This document shows, piece after piece, positions 1-11,844 of a stretch of 64,000 nt of DNA (its first letter is position 1; each line of letters opens with the position of its first letter). This DNA is from Balaenoptera acutorostrata. Its lineage: Eukaryota > Chordata > Mammalia > Artiodactyla > Balaenopteridae. The stretch spans positions 46,767,937 to 46,831,936 of the forward strand of contig NC_080064.1 in the NCBI RefSeq assembly GCF_949987535.1, in the 5' to 3' direction. Position numbers and translations under genes: made by a program. Below the pieces are notes generated by a model that did no database searches, was not told the DNA's origin, and was given only the letters and a program-made list of their open reading frames with translations.

Positions 1-59
1 GTCCGCTCCAAAATGCCACAGTGATCTTTCTTTACAAAACAAAAACTAAACCAAACCAA

Positions 60-362
60 AAACAGGAATCTGATCCCATCACTTACTTGCTCAGAAACTT
101 CCTTTAGCTCCCAGCTGCCAGTAAATGCCTAGAAAGTAAAAGCAAGTCTCCAGCACTGGCATGCAAAGCTCTTCACCACCTGACCACAGCCTACAAAGAG
201 AACCTCATCTGCCACTTTCACAAACCCTTCTGCTCTAACCACACCAAACTCCTCAGACCCCTGAGTACACAGGCCTTGCCGTGAAACCATGCTACCTCTA
301 TGTTCTTTCCTCTGCCTAGAAAGCTTAAAATGCTCTTTTTCAACCCAATATATTACCACTTT
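60..362 (+). repeat. L2 LINE 3' fragment (old)
   Basis: The order of phrases (cattcactt-cttgctcagaaacttc, then accttctgctctaaccacaccaaactcctc, then cctctgcctagaaagc) follows the 3' part of the mammalian L2 (CR1-clade) consensus as I know it. It is heavily diverged, with no target-site duplication or reading frame. Confidence 0.5.
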
Positions 363-367
363 GCCTT

Positions 368-716
368 TGCTATAGACTGAATGTTTGTGTCCCCACAAAG
401 TTCATATGCCAAAACATAGTCCCTGCTATGACAGTATTTGAAGGTGGGGCCTTTGGGAGGTGAGCAAGTCATCAGAGCTCTGCTCTTATCAAAGAGACCA
501 CAGAGCACTCCCTTGCCCCTTCCTTCCACCATGTGAGGTTAAAGCAAGAAGACAGCCGTCTATGAACCAGGAAGCAGGTCCTCAACAGACACCAAATCTG
601 CCAGCACCTTGATCCTGGACTTCCCAGCTTCCAGAACTATGAGAAATTAATTTCTGTTGTTTATAAGCCACCCATTCTGTGGTATTTTATTATATTACCC
701 TGAATAGACTAAGACA
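368..716 (+). repeat. Solo LTR of MaLR type (MLT1-like)
   Basis: The segment starts TGCTATAGACTGAATG and ends GACTAAGACA, with internal landmarks GGTGGGGCCTTTGGGAGGTG, CCATGTGAGG and TTGTTTATAAGCCACCC. These match the MLT1 class of ERVL-MaLR long terminal repeats. It is about 350 bp, the usual solo-LTR length. No internal retroviral sequence lies beside it and I see no clean 5-bp duplication, as expected for an old copy. Confidence 0.8.
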
Positions 717-984
717 GTCTCTAAAATCAGTTAAAGTATCATCTCTTTAACAAATTTTTCAAGATTCCTCCAAGCAATGTAAAGTATTCTGTCTTCTGTT
801 TTTATACTGAATTCTCATTCAGTATTATCCAGAAGCTGTGAAAACATCAATGAATAAGACAAACACCTCCTGTCTTTGAAGCTTTGAGATACACTGCCTA
901 TCAGAAAAGACAATTAAATAAGAGATTATAATTTCTTGTAAGGAGCTTGTTACAATAACAGAGTATTATGCAAGTGTGTAAGAA

Positions 985-1725
985 GGGGAAATCATGGAAT
1001 ATTTTATTCAGCCTTAAAAAGGATGAAAATCCTGGGGCTTCCCTGGTGGCGCAGTGGTTGAGAGTCTGCCTGCTAATGCAGGAGACACGGGTTCGAGCCC
1101 TGGTCTGGGAGGATCCCACATGCCGTGGAGCAGCTGGGCCCGTGAGCCACAATTGCTGAGCCTGTGCTCCGAAACAAGAGAGGCCGCGATGGTGAGAGGC
1201 CCGTGCACCGCGATGAACAGTGGCCCCCGCTTGCCGCAACTGGAGAAAGCCCTCGCACAGAAACGAAGATCCAACACAGCCAAAAATTTTAAAAATATAT
1301 AAAAATAAATAAATAAATAAATAAATAAGACCCGGCACAACCAAATAAACAAAAAGAATAAAGTTTCTGCTCTAAAAAAAAAAAAAAAAAGGAAGAAAAT
1401 CCTGTCATATGCTACAACGTGAATGAACCTTGAAGACGTTGTGCTATTCTACTTATAAGAGGTATCTGAAGTAGTCAAATTCATAGAAACAGAAAGAATG
1501 GTGGTTACCAGGAGCTGGGGGTAGGGGAAAAAGGGGGAACTGTAGTTTAATGGGTACAGAATTTCAGTTTTACCAGATGAAAAAGTTCTGGAGATCTGTT
1601 TCACAAAAGGTAACTATACTTAACACTGCTGAACTGTACACTCGAAAACGGCTAAGATGGTAGATTTTATGTTTTGTGTTTTTCACCACAATTTAAAAAA
1701 GAAGGAAAAAAAAAGAAGAAGAAGG
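985..1725 (+). repeat. Old L1 (L1M) 3' end, split by a SINE
   Basis: The L1 3' phrases (GGAATATTTTATTCAGCC, CAACGTGAATGAACCTTGAAG, GGTGGTTACCAGGAGCTGGG, GAACTGTACACTCGAAAACGG) lie in plus orientation and end in an A-rich tail near 1690-1725. The element is interrupted at 1035-1385 by a younger SINE, which dates it as the older insertion. Confidence 0.75.
1035..1385 (+). mobile_element. CHR-2-type SINE, young subtype, with an extended second tail
   Basis: A tRNA-derived head carries the pol III A box (TGGCGCAGTGG) and B box (GGTTCGAGCCC), then the CHR-2 body and an AAATAAATAAAT tail. The flanks are near-identical target-site duplications at 1016-1034 and 1386-1404 (one mismatch in 19). The first tail (to about 1327) is followed by about 46 nt of other sequence containing AATAAA, and then a second pure A run at 1374-1390. 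The single duplication encloses both tails. Confidence 0.9.
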
Positions 1726-1824
1726 GGACCTAGCCTACCATGGTCAAAGGTAGCCTACAAATGAAATGACATTTAGGCTGAGACCTAAGTAAGCATCCAG
1801 CTTCTTCAGCCTCGAGCACACGGT

Positions 1825-2872
1825 AATGCTCAGTCCTCACCTGACCCCGGCCACCAGCAACCTTTAACTCAGCTGAGGGCGCCGTCGCCCCGAAACACCT
1901 CCTCCACGTGGCTTCCAGGACAAAGCCCCTGCCTGGCTCCTCTCTCTTCACCAGCCACTCCTCGCTCTCCTCTGCTGGTCCCCCCTTGTCACCTCAGTCC
2001 CTTAACACTGGAGTACCTGGGAACCCAGTCCTCGGAACTCTTCTTTACTTCAGACACACACACATTCCCTTGGCGATCTCACGGAGTCACATTTAGCGCA
2101 GTGTTTCTCAACCTTGTTTTCATGATCACACCTTCGAGGAGCCTTTTAAACATTTTTTTTTCCTCCATCATCCCATCTCCATTTATTAAATACTAAAGAA
2201 TAAGACTGTGTTGGCTAGGGTTGAGCTTTGGAGCCAACCACTGTAATATCTAAGATTTTCTTCACCCCTCAGGAAACAATTTTTGGCCCTTTGGAGTGCT
2301 GTTGGCCCTGCTGAGAATGCACAAGCTAATGGTCTTCAATACCATCTCCAAGCTGAAGGCACTCACAGTTCAGCTCCAGCAGGGACCTCTTCCCTAGGCT
2401 CCAGGCATCTCTCCGACTCCCTCTCTGACATCTCCACTAGGGTATTTAATAGGCATCTGAAATAAACACATCCAAAAACAAACTCTGGATCTTTCCCATA
2501 AGATCACGCTACCTCCCTGTTCAGAACCCTCAACGCTTGCCTTCCTCATTCTGACGAAAAGGCCATTTCAATTGCCTACAAGGCTCTGGTGAGGAGCTGC
2601 CCCCTCCACCTTTGAACCTCATTTTAAAAAGCAGCCCTGTGACACCTACCCCCTAGTCCAGCATGCTCTCTGCACCATTCCCTGCTTAATTGTTTTCTAT
2701 AGCACTCACCATTCTACATTTGACTTGTTTGCTGTCTGTCTTCCTTCAGCCAGAATATAAGCTCCACCAGGGCAGAATTTTTGTTTTGTCTGTTGCATTA
2801 TCTCCAACAGTCCTTGATACAGAGTACGTGCTCAGTAGATATTTGGTGGATGAATGAATGAATGTTAAGCAC
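1825..2872 (+). repeat. L2 LINE fragment, two parts
   Basis: 1825-2095 matches the L2 ORF2 stretch that follows the reverse-transcriptase core (CTCCTCTGCTGGTCC, then CTGGAGTACCTGGGAACCCAGTCCTCGG). 2330-2872 continues through CTGACATCTCCACTAGG to the 3' end GTGCTCAGTAGATATTTGGTGGATGAATG. The parts are separated by an insertion at about 2096-2325. Frames are broken throughout, so this is a dead fossil. Confidence 0.7.
2096..2325. repeat. Possible hAT-type short DNA transposon in the L2
   Basis: The insertion begins near GCAGTGTTTCTCAACC and ends near TGCTGAGAATGCAC, which resemble degraded inverted terminal repeats of hAT-Charlie non-autonomous elements (CAGTGGTTCTCAA type). It interrupts L2 sequence. 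No clean 8-bp duplication is readable and I cannot name the family. Confidence 0.35.
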
Positions 2873-3314
2873 CTAATAAATACTTAGGAAATGATAGAGA
2901 AGGGGAAGGGATTCTAGGTCTAGAGAACTGTATGTGTGAGAGACTGCCACCAAAGAGAGAGTGTGGCATATTTAAAGCACTTTCTTCTATCTCCATAACA
3001 ACAAATACTGCGTTGTATTAAACTTGATCTATTCACAGGTTTGGTGCACTAATTGGATCGTGTTACTCAACAAGCTGTATCTAACTCTCCACTCTACCGC
3101 CAGTGTCTAAACCTTTGGTGATACCTGAATCCCTTCCACATCCCCGGAAATATCCCAGAGCTTCTGCCTAAACAGGTCTAGAAACCAGGAGCCTATGACA
3201 TTTTGAGACTGCCTGTTCCTTTTTAGCAAAGATAACATTTCAACTGAAATCTTGCTCCATGTAATTTTAACTAATGCCTACCTGACCACAGTCAGATGGG
3301 ATATATTATTTTCC

Positions 3315-3468
3315 TTGACCCTTCATTTCCTCACTTTTGAAAAGGACACTGCCATTTGTTTGCTTATAACTACAAAGGGGTTTTGTGAGTACTAAATAAG
3401 ATAATGTATGTGAAAATGCTCTGTAAACTCAAACATCATATAAACAAAGTAAAGAGCTGTTACGGTTA
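3315..3468 (+). repeat. MIR SINE fragment
   Basis: CATTTCCTCACTTTTGAAAAGG followed by GGGTTTTGTGAGTACTAAAT and GAAAATGCTCTGTAAACTC follows the 3' half of the MIR consensus in plus orientation. Heavily diverged. Confidence 0.5.
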
Positions 3469-3727
3469 TCCAAACTGCTTTTAAAAGGTTCTTTTGCACA
3501 CGTTTTTACTTAGAGGAACAAAACTCCACTGAAAGCACTTTTATATTTCTCTTTTAGAAAGACACTCCATGTTCTTCTAGCAATATGCTCTAATTCATCT
3601 TAATCCTTACAGGCATCAAGAAATTCATTAACTCAGGCTTAACAAAAAAGGTTCAAAGTGAAGAAACGGAGGATGAAGGCAGGCAGAATGAAAGGGAGCG
3701 AAAATAAGGCATTGTATGTTTTGTGTG

Positions 3728-4135
3728 TGGAAAGAATACAGAACTGAGGGTCAAGACACATGGATTTAAGCCCACCACTAGCTGTATGATTTCAGACCAG
3801 GGTTTCTTATCCTCGGCACTACTGACATTTTAGGCTGGATAATTCTTTGTTGAGGGGGGCTGTTCTGTGCACTGTGAAACGTTTGGCAGCATCGCTGGCC
3901 TCTACCCACTATGTGCCAGTAGTATCCCTCTAGTTGTGACAACCAAAAAGGTCTCCAGACATTACCAAATGTCTCCAGGGGCAAAATCACCCCTGGTTGG
4001 GAACCACTGTTTTAGATAAGACTTGATAACTTCATATTTTAGTTTCATCTATAAAATGAAAACGTTTACCTATAGATTTAAGACCCCTCTTTGCCTCTAA
4101 AAATGCTAAAATTCTATAAAAGATCAGAATAAAGA
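3728..4135 (+). repeat. MIR SINE split by MER5A
   Basis: The left part (GGATTTAAGCCCACCACTAGCTGTATGATTTC) and the right part (ACTTGATAACTTC...TTTCATCTATAAAATG) together form the MIR core. They are interrupted by the MER5A at 3798-4009, so the MIR is the older element. Confidence 0.65.
3798..4009 (-). mobile_element. MER5A-type hAT-Charlie DNA transposon remnant
   Basis: The ends are CAGGGTTTCTTATCC and GGGAACCACTG, a hAT inverted-repeat pair. Internally GGTCTCCAGACATTACC and GTGACAACCAAAAAGG are MER5A landmarks, read in reverse orientation. Flanking 8-mers TTTCAGAC (3790-3797) and TTTTAGAT (4010-4017) match at 6 of 8 positions, as expected for an aged 8-bp hAT duplication. It carries no transposase. 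Confidence 0.85.
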
Positions 4136-4415
4136 TGATTGAAAGTGCAGTCTTATTAAAGAGGAGCAAATTATGTCATGAAAGAAGTTAATATTTTTGT
4201 TCAGTTTTCCTTATTACCTTAATAGACAATGATAAAACTTTCCTGTGCATTTAAAATGATTCAATTATAAAATCCTTTAAAAATACAATATGAGAACTGG
4301 GTTATTTTCAAAAATGTCAGCATCAAAAGACTAAAGAGATGTAAAGACTATTCTAGAATCTACATTAAAGGGATATGATAACCAAATGCAATGCATAATT
4401 TTTGATTCAATCCTG

Positions 4416-5555
4416 CATTTTTTTTCAACACAATAATGCATTTGAAGTGCTTAATATATGGCCTAGTACTTTATTACATAATTTTTTTTTTTTTTTTGGC
4501 TGTGTTGGGTCTTCGTTGCTGCCCGCGGGCTTTCTCTAGTTGTGGCGAGCAGAGGGCTACCCTTCGTTGCAACGTGTGGACTTCTCATTGCGGTGGCTTC
4601 TCTTATTGCAGAGCACGGGCTCTAGGCACACAGGCTTCAGTAGTTGCGGCACTCGGGCACAGTAGTTGGGGCTCGCGGGCTCTAGAGCACAGGCTCAATA
4701 GTTGTGGCGCATGGGCTTAGTTGCTCTGCGGCATGTGGGATCTTCCCAGACCAGGGCTCGAACCCATGTCCCCTGCATTAGCAGGCGGATTCTTAACCAC
4801 TGTGCCACCAGGGAACTCCCCACATGATTTTTAAAAGGTTATGTTCCATTTATAGTTATTATAAAATGTCTGCTATATTCCCCATGTTGTACAATATATC
4901 CTTGTAGCTTATTTTATACCTAATAGTTTATACCGCTTAATTCCCTACCCCTATATTGCCCCTCCCCCGTCTCCTCTCCTCACTGGTAACCACTAGTTTG
5001 TTCTCTATTTTTCCTGTGAGTCTACTTCTTTTTTGTTACATTCACTAGTTTGTTGTATTTTTTGGATTCCACATATAAGTGATATCATACAGTATTTGTC
5101 TTTCTCTGTCTGACTTATTTCACTTAGCATAATGCCCTCCAAGTCTATCCATGTTGTGGCAATTGGCAAAATTTCATTCTTTTTTTATGGCTAAGTAGTA
5201 TTCCTTTGTGTATATATATACCACATCTTCTTTATCCATTCATGTGTTGATGGACACTTAGGCTGCTTCCATACCTTGGCAATTGTAAGTAATGGTGCTA
5301 TGAACACTGGGATGCATGTATCTTTCCAAATTAGTGTTTTGTTTTTTTCAGATATGTACCCAGGAGTGGAATTGTTGGGTCATATGGTAGTTCTATTTTT
5401 AGTTTTTTGAGAAACCTTCATACTATTTTCCACAGTGGCTGCACCAATTTACATTCCCACCAACAGTGTATGAGGGTTCCCTTTTCTCCACATCCTCGCC
5501 AGCGTTTGTTATTTGTATTCTTTTTGATGATAGTCATTCTGACAGGTGTGAGGTG
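4416..5555 (-). mobile_element. 5'-truncated L1, minus strand, containing a nested SINE
   Basis: 4833-5555 is an L1 3' region in reverse orientation (TTGTACAATATATCCTTGTAGC, CTTAGGCTGCTTCCATACC, CATTCCCACCAACAGTGTATG). The whole unit is bracketed by a perfect 21-bp duplication at 4395-4415 and 5556-5576. Between the T run at 4418-4425 and the recognisable L1 3' end lie about 50 bp of non-L1 sequence (4426-4475), a possible short transduction. The nested SINE at 4487-4821 came later. Confidence 0.85.
4487..4821 (-). mobile_element. CHR-2-type SINE, older subtype
   Basis: Poly(T) on the left, then GGCTGTGTTGGGTCTTCGTTG through to the tRNA-like head, ending ACCAGGGAACTCCC on the right. This is the reverse complement of the CHR-2 SINE. 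Target-site duplications are ACATAATTTTT (4476-4486) and ACATGATTTTT (4822-4832), one mismatch. It sits inside an L1. Confidence 0.9.
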
Positions 5556-5576
5556 ATAATTTTTGATTCAATCCTG

Positions 5577-8500
5577 GATTGTTTTTTAAAATGTCTATAA
5601 AGGATATTTTTGGTACAAGTGGGGAAATCTAAATATGGACTAAATAATAGAGAATACTAATGTATCGTTGTTAAATTCCTTTGGTTGAGATAATACTGTT
5701 GTGGTTCTGTAGGACACTGTCTTTGTCCTTAGGAGATTCACACCACCCCACTCTGTCAGAAGCTCCTGGGATAGTTAGGGGCCCTGTAGGGGACAAGCTA
5801 TCCTGAAAAAGCAACCCGATCTGCTGCTGGTCACCCCTACCCACCCCTCAGGATCACTGCAATGGGCTAGGAGCTCCTAAGAAGCAGGGATGTGTTTTAG
5901 CAATCAGAAGCCAGACCGGAATCAAAGGCATTCAACAAGTATTTGTTCAGCACGGCACAAACGGTTCCCATACTGCTGTTTCTTTCCTCTTCCTACTTTC
6001 TACACACACATTTTTTTTTTTTACACCGGGGTAAGAAAGGAGGGGTAAAAACCGAACAGTGTCTCAATAGCTTTACTTCAAAATAAACTCACTTGGATTA
6101 TTAGTAACATCATTAATCATTATTATATTGATAAGTGAAACAAATAGGACAATCTGAAACAGAAACAACACTAAAAATCAGTTTGCTATTTTAATTATTC
6201 TGTAGCGTATTTCTTTCTTCTCAGAAATGACAATCTCTGCAAATAATCTTCTCCTTAATGAAGCTGAGCTCAACTAAGACATGTAACAAAGCTACATAAA
6301 AACAGACTGTTCAACGGTCCTACCAAAGGCTAAAAAAAGTTTTGTTTCTTTTATCATGCATTATGCTCTTTCCTGTGTGCAATATTTTTCTATGAGCTAC
6401 AGAAAAAACTTACAAAACGGAGGGAGTTACCCTCCGTTCTGAATACAAAAGTTCACATTTAATGTGTCATGTCCAAAATGGTATCCATCAGAAAGACATT
6501 GGCAACAGTTCAAAAAAAGTTCCTTCCCTCAAACTGCAAAACAAGGTAAATACCATGACAGAAATCTGCTATAGGACTATCAAAATACTTGTTACCTTCA
6601 AGCTATGGTGTAGGTTATTTTAGGCAAGATTCACTTTAAGAAACTACTCGATACACGTGAATGGGGGAAAATGTGTTCCAAAATGTTGATGCAAACTAAA
6701 TATTTTCCAGATCAGATACTTTTATTTAGCACCTCCTATGTCAAGTGTTCCCCTGGACTTTATGAAAAATACAGAAGATCAGACCCTGACCTCAAAAGCC
6801 TTACAATTCGGTCTGGGTGACAAATACATGAATAATTCCAATATAATGGGGTAAATGCTATGACAGAGCATTGTAGGTAAGGGTTTCTATTCAAACTCAA
6901 GAAGGGACTTTTAACTGGGTAAAGGGGAAGAGTGAATGGGAGGAAGTGGAATAGAGAGCATCAAGCTCTAATAGAAAACCAGTAGCAAACCTGATTAACA
7001 GTACATGTGGTATGTTAGTATTTGGAATCTCATGGGACTCGCTAGACTGAAATAAGGAGGATGTCCAATACCTAACTCTGCCAACCACGAGCTTGCGTTA
7101 AATCTACTTTGTGGAGAAAGCATCAAGTACAAGGATCAAACTGATGTCACACAGTGCTATGGACTAACTCTCCTGGTCCAATATAGTAAGAGAAGGGGAA
7201 AGAGGGATAAGGAGGACAGGCCAGGAAAAAAAGCACGTGCATAATAGGCTAGGAGTCATAAAAGGACCTGGCATATTTTAAGGCTGTTTTTTTTTTTTTA
7301 ATGTATCTTCTAAGAGTTAATCAACACACACTGTTTTATTTCTGTATTCATTAAAATATATAATTAAGGCAAGTGTCATGTTTTTAGAGTATTAATACCT
7401 TTCCAAGGTATCATTCAAAATGTTTGATTTCAAACCTACAGTTGATACATAGAGAACAAAAAGGCAGTTTTAAGAAAGTAAAAGATATACAAATTAGGCA
7501 TATATTATTTCAAGAGATTTATATACTGACTATTAAGCTTATTTTTAAATACCCAGCACCCATGTGCAACTATGGATAGACTCAGGCAGGGGGTCACTAA
7601 TCCTTGTCAGGTTTACAAGGATGCTAAGTAGACAGACAGACACAGCACCTTCACAAATGACAGCACTTGTTCAACCTTCCCCTCCTCAACCCTCACCACC
7701 TTTTATAAACTTGTCAACAGCTGCTGACATTAGAAAGTGCTGAATGAGAAAGCAAGGTAAACAAGATAAACACCTTCAACGGGGAAAAAAATGAATCAAA
7801 TGTCAACTTTGCCCCCCTAACTGAAACTAGTATCTAACAAAGGAAATGGTGATAATTAAGATACAGCAAGTTTACGAGGAAGGATATACTAAAGATGATC
7901 TACAGTAAAAGACTTCCTCATGTCAGAAAGACAGTGTGGTAAACTATACAAAACACTTCTTGAGAAGGAGAAGGCTAGTTCCCTTCCTGACTTTGCTAAT
8001 GATCCAAGAGTCAAGGTCCTCATCCCTAAACTGACGAGATTTAACACCACAAGATCCCAATGGTCCCTTCCAGCTTTGAAACAAATCTTCAATTTTAATC
8101 CTTAAATTTACAACTTTTAGTATTGTTTATTGGAATAGGGAGAGGAGAGGACAGGAAATATTCTCAGTTCTACAGATAATTTTTCTGTTTTATGAAGTGT
8201 AAGGTATTCTTGATATTTCTCTCCTGTATTATAACCACTGTGAACTGGGTGAATCCAAGGTAACTCAGCATTGATTCTGGTCTTTGATCCTCCTTAACAA
8301 ATGCTTGGAATTCTTTTACCACAGACCTGTTTTATACTCCAACCATAAAAACCTCAAAGTAATAAAAAGCAAACAGCACTCACTTGTTATTCTCTACAGA
8401 TGTCAGTATATATGTACACATATCATGAACCAATTGTTTTTTTATGGTACAAATTTTATATATTACACAAACATTTTTTGCCTGGTGTAACTTCAACACC

Positions 8501-10406
8501 GAGAATACTGATTGCTTAATAGACAACTGACATTTTCTCAAAAACAAATATGATATATAAACTTGTGAAATATAGAATGATCTGTTGCTACTGTAACTCA
8601 CCAAAACATTTCAAATGAAGCAGACATTATGAGAAGGAAATCTTACAAAATGAAAATTACTAACATTTTAAAAGTATTACAGTATTTAGTAAAGACAGTC
8701 CACTCCAACATAAAACTAAACACACACACACATACACACACAATATTGATAATAAACTAAGGATTCCTAACGTTATTAATACCAGACAGGTTTTTCATTT
8801 AGAGTTACTGTTACTGCCACCATCGTTAAGTCTTTCTAAAATCAACAACATTCCTCCAGCTTTAAAACATCCTTTTTGGGGGTTATTATCAACAATCATA
8901 AGAGATTTTTAGCCTAAAAAAGACCCATTCCTAGGGCAATTTCTCCTTTCTGGGAAAAAAAATACATATTCATGATTTTAGGACAAAAAGTAATGACATT
9001 TAGTTGAAATAATTAGCATCATTCTTAAAAGAGATACTAGTTGAGAGAATCATTAACCTACTAATATTAAACATTCAACAAGTAAATAAATACAAATTCT
9101 GTACATTCCATGGCACTAAAGAAATATCACTTGAAAAAACAATATCACTTGCTTTCCTGGCAATGGATATCACTATAGATCAAATTACATCACAAAAAAA
9201 TTCTTGAGGCACTACTCAAATGCTTTTGATAGATCTAATCTCTTCACACTTAACCCACAACTCTTCAAGGCCTTAATTTTCTGAATTATAACATTATAAT
9301 CTATTGGACATAAAGCATAAGAAATCCACCAGCCTTGAAACTGGAACAGAGAAGGGACTACGTGTGATTGGTTCACCACTGTATTCCCAACGTCTAGCTC
9401 AGTGCCTAGCACACAGTCAATGCTCAATAAAAACCTACTGAATGAAGGTACGTTTAAGTGTTTTGTTAAATGGGCTATTAACTGTCTGGCTGCTCTGACA
9501 TTTTTGGTGTAATGCCTGTTTTTATCATTGGAATTTGATTTGTATCATTATTTAACGTAAATCTAGAGTTTTTCTTCTGAGAACTCTTTATTTTCCATTT
9601 AATAAAAATACCGGAAATAGCAGTCTTGCCCTCTTAAAAATGAATGTGTAAATACACATGAAAGAGTACATTAAGGTATGCAAATGACAGAAAGAGTCAA
9701 GTGAGTGGAATGTTTCTTGAAAACAGCAGATAAGATTGAGTCTGGAGCCCACCAACAGCCCAACAATCATGAGTAACAGTGTTACAGGTCACAGAAAAGA
9801 GAGGTGACAAGGGAAGGCCTTGTTGGCCAGGTGTGCATCTCTATTCCATCCCTTTGGCAAAGCAAAACAAAACAAAACAAAAAAACTGTGCTCTAAAGAC
9901 AGCTGTTTCCAAAACACAAAGATCTTGGATAGTCTTTAAATGCTGGCAGGTAACCTAAAGGCCAATCCAAACACACCGGAGTCATAGATAAGAAAAGTCC
10001 TACAAACAGTCAACAAGGCAAAATGCTCTGAGATATTAGGCGAGGGCCGGGGGTGGGGGGGGAGCATGAAGAAAAGGAGAAAGGCAGGAAAAGCAACTAA
10101 ACAGAAGCTCCATTAAAGCTCAAGACGTGACTCAAAATTGAAAAGTCCTGCTGAACCACATCTTCCAAGCCAGTTTTCTTATAACTAGAACTAATTAGAA
10201 CCTATCTAATAAGTAGATAATCAAATATAAAATCTAGATTTTTTAAAATGTTCCCAATTGTATGTTAGGAAGCAGTATACTTTTTTCCGTATTTCAGTTA
10301 GATAAAACACGAATTAAATCTTTCTATATTTAATTTTCCTCAGTAGCAAAGTTTTAAAATAATTTTGGAGTCTAGGCAAAATTTTCCTAAGAATCATGAA
10401 ATACTT
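5577..10406. other. Intronic stretch, mostly unassigned
   Basis: I see no exon here. Faint L2-like pieces on the minus strand lie at about 5930-5965 and 6715-6870 (CACCTCCTATGTCAAGTG followed by CTGACCTCAAAAGCC). A CA-rich microsatellite lies at 8719-8742. The 61-codon ORF at 7920-8105 has no recognisable domain and is treated as chance. The rest is AT-rich sequence that I cannot assign. Confidence 0.4.
9350..9450 (+). repeat. L2 3'-end fragment
   Basis: TCTAGCTCAGTGCCTAGCAC followed by TCAATGCTCAATAAAAACC and TGAATGAAGG matches the shared 3' terminus of L2 and MIR in plus orientation. Confidence 0.55.
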
Positions 10407-10420
10407 TAGTCTATTTTTTT

Positions 10421-10721
10421 TTTTTTTTTTAAATTATTATTTATTTATTTATTTATTTTGGCTGTGTTGGGTCTTCGTTTCTGTGTGAGGGCTTTCTCTA
10501 GTTGCGGCAAGTGGGGGCCACTCTTCATCGCGGTGCGCGGGCCTCTCACTATCGCGGCCTCTCTTGTTGCGGAGCACAGGCTCCAGACGCGCAGGCTCAG
10601 CAGTTGTGGCTCACGGGCCCAGCTGCTCCGCGGCATGTGGGATCTTCCCAGACCAGGGCTCGAACCCGTGTCCCCTGCATCGGCAGGCAGATTCTCAACC
10701 ACTGAGCCACCAGGGAAGCCC
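10421..10721 (-). mobile_element. CHR-2-type SINE, young subtype
   Basis: Reverse-oriented CHR-2 SINE with an ATTTATTTATTT tail on the left and the head ending CCACCAGGGAAGCC on the right. Target-site duplication TAGTCTATTTTTTT is perfect at 10407-10420 and 10722-10735. The long perfect duplication and near-consensus body indicate a recent insertion. Confidence 0.92.
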
Positions 10722-11004
10722 TAGTCTATTTTTTTAAAGCTATTTTTATTTTTAACGGTTTTGGTTTGTCTTCATTTAATAAAGTTTATATACTTTTCAA
10801 AAACTCATTAATTTTTTTTAATTCAGAAAAAAGGAAGAGAATTACCTGTATGTCCTATCACCCAAAAATAATAGCATTAGTGTTTTAGCACCAGTTTATT
10901 TAAAAAACCAAGTGTGTATATTTACATGTGCTGTTTTCTGAAAGGCCTCATAGCTTTAAATTTCTCGAAGAGGTGAAAGAATGAAAAAATTTAACCATAG
11001 ATCT

Positions 11005-11110
11005 AGTGCAAGATGCCCATTTCATAGGTGAGAAAACTGAGGCTCAGAGAGGCAAACTGACTTGCCCAATACTATAGCTGGCAATCAACAGAACCTTGAA
11101 GAGAAATGTA
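11005..11110 (-). repeat. MIR SINE fragment
   Basis: CCCATTTCATAGGTGAG then AAACTGAGGCTCAGAGAGG and ACTTGCCCAATACTATAGC is the reverse complement of the MIR core. Confidence 0.75.
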
Positions 11111-11174
11111 CAGTCTCCCAAGTTCCTGGTTCAATACTCTTTCAAATACCATTTGACTTTTTATTTCACTTAAG

Positions 11175-11840
11175 GTGTTCTTTTCATCCATTCATTTAGT
11201 TATCTATCCAATCAAACTCTGTGAGCCAGGGGTCCTAGGACACAGAGATAGAAAGAAATAATCCTGCTCCTCAAGTCCAATGGAAACAGATACATATATG
11301 TAAACACATCTCTTTAGTAACTAAAACATGATCACTGCTTTACTTGGTGTACATACAGAATGCAGTGGGAGAATGTGGCCATGTGAGACAGGTGTGCCTT
11401 GAGGAGGAATGGCATTTGAGGTAATCTTGAAGAATGAATCCATGTCAGCCAGGCAGATGGATATTGGGGCTCGGAGGTGAGAGTGGGGAACAGATGGCCC
11501 CTGAACTGCAAGGGAGAGCATGGCACTGGAACGCAGGAGGTAAGACGGGATGGATAAGTATGGAGACCTTGAAAGAAAGGAGTTTAGATCTTACCTACAG
11601 GAAATAAGGAACCACCAAACATTTTTAAGCGAGGTTATCCCAGAACTGAAATTTGCACTTTACAAAGATCATTCTGGCACCAGTGAGTGGCACAGAGAAA
11701 CAGTAAGAAAGGGACATGAACAAAACCAAAGCAGTAACAGAGGAAACAGACAAAAGGGGCAGGAGAGATATTTAGGGTTAGAATTAACAGGCTATTTGAT
11801 AAGAAGAGAGAGTAAGGAGTCTAGAATAAATTAAATAATT
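11175..11840 (-). repeat. L2 LINE fragment, minus strand
   Basis: TTCATTTAGTTATC at the left edge, CTTGAGGAGGAATGGCATTTGAGG and GTGGGGAACAGATGG, then ATCATTCTGGCACCAGTG are diverged matches to the L2 3' region read in reverse. Frames are broken. Confidence 0.5.
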
Positions 11841-11844
11841 GACA

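Noticed and set aside
7920..8105. Possible USP24 exon (open frames on both strands)
   Set aside because: Neither frame resembles the USP24 region expected after exon 1, and acceptor/donor sites do not frame it convincingly.
10445..10724. ORFs of 60-147 codons inside the SINEs (also at 901-1352, 17198-17404, 29370-29621, 48317-48898, 60082-60454)
   Set aside because: All are translations of CHR-2 SINE sequence in various frames and recur wherever the SINE occurs.
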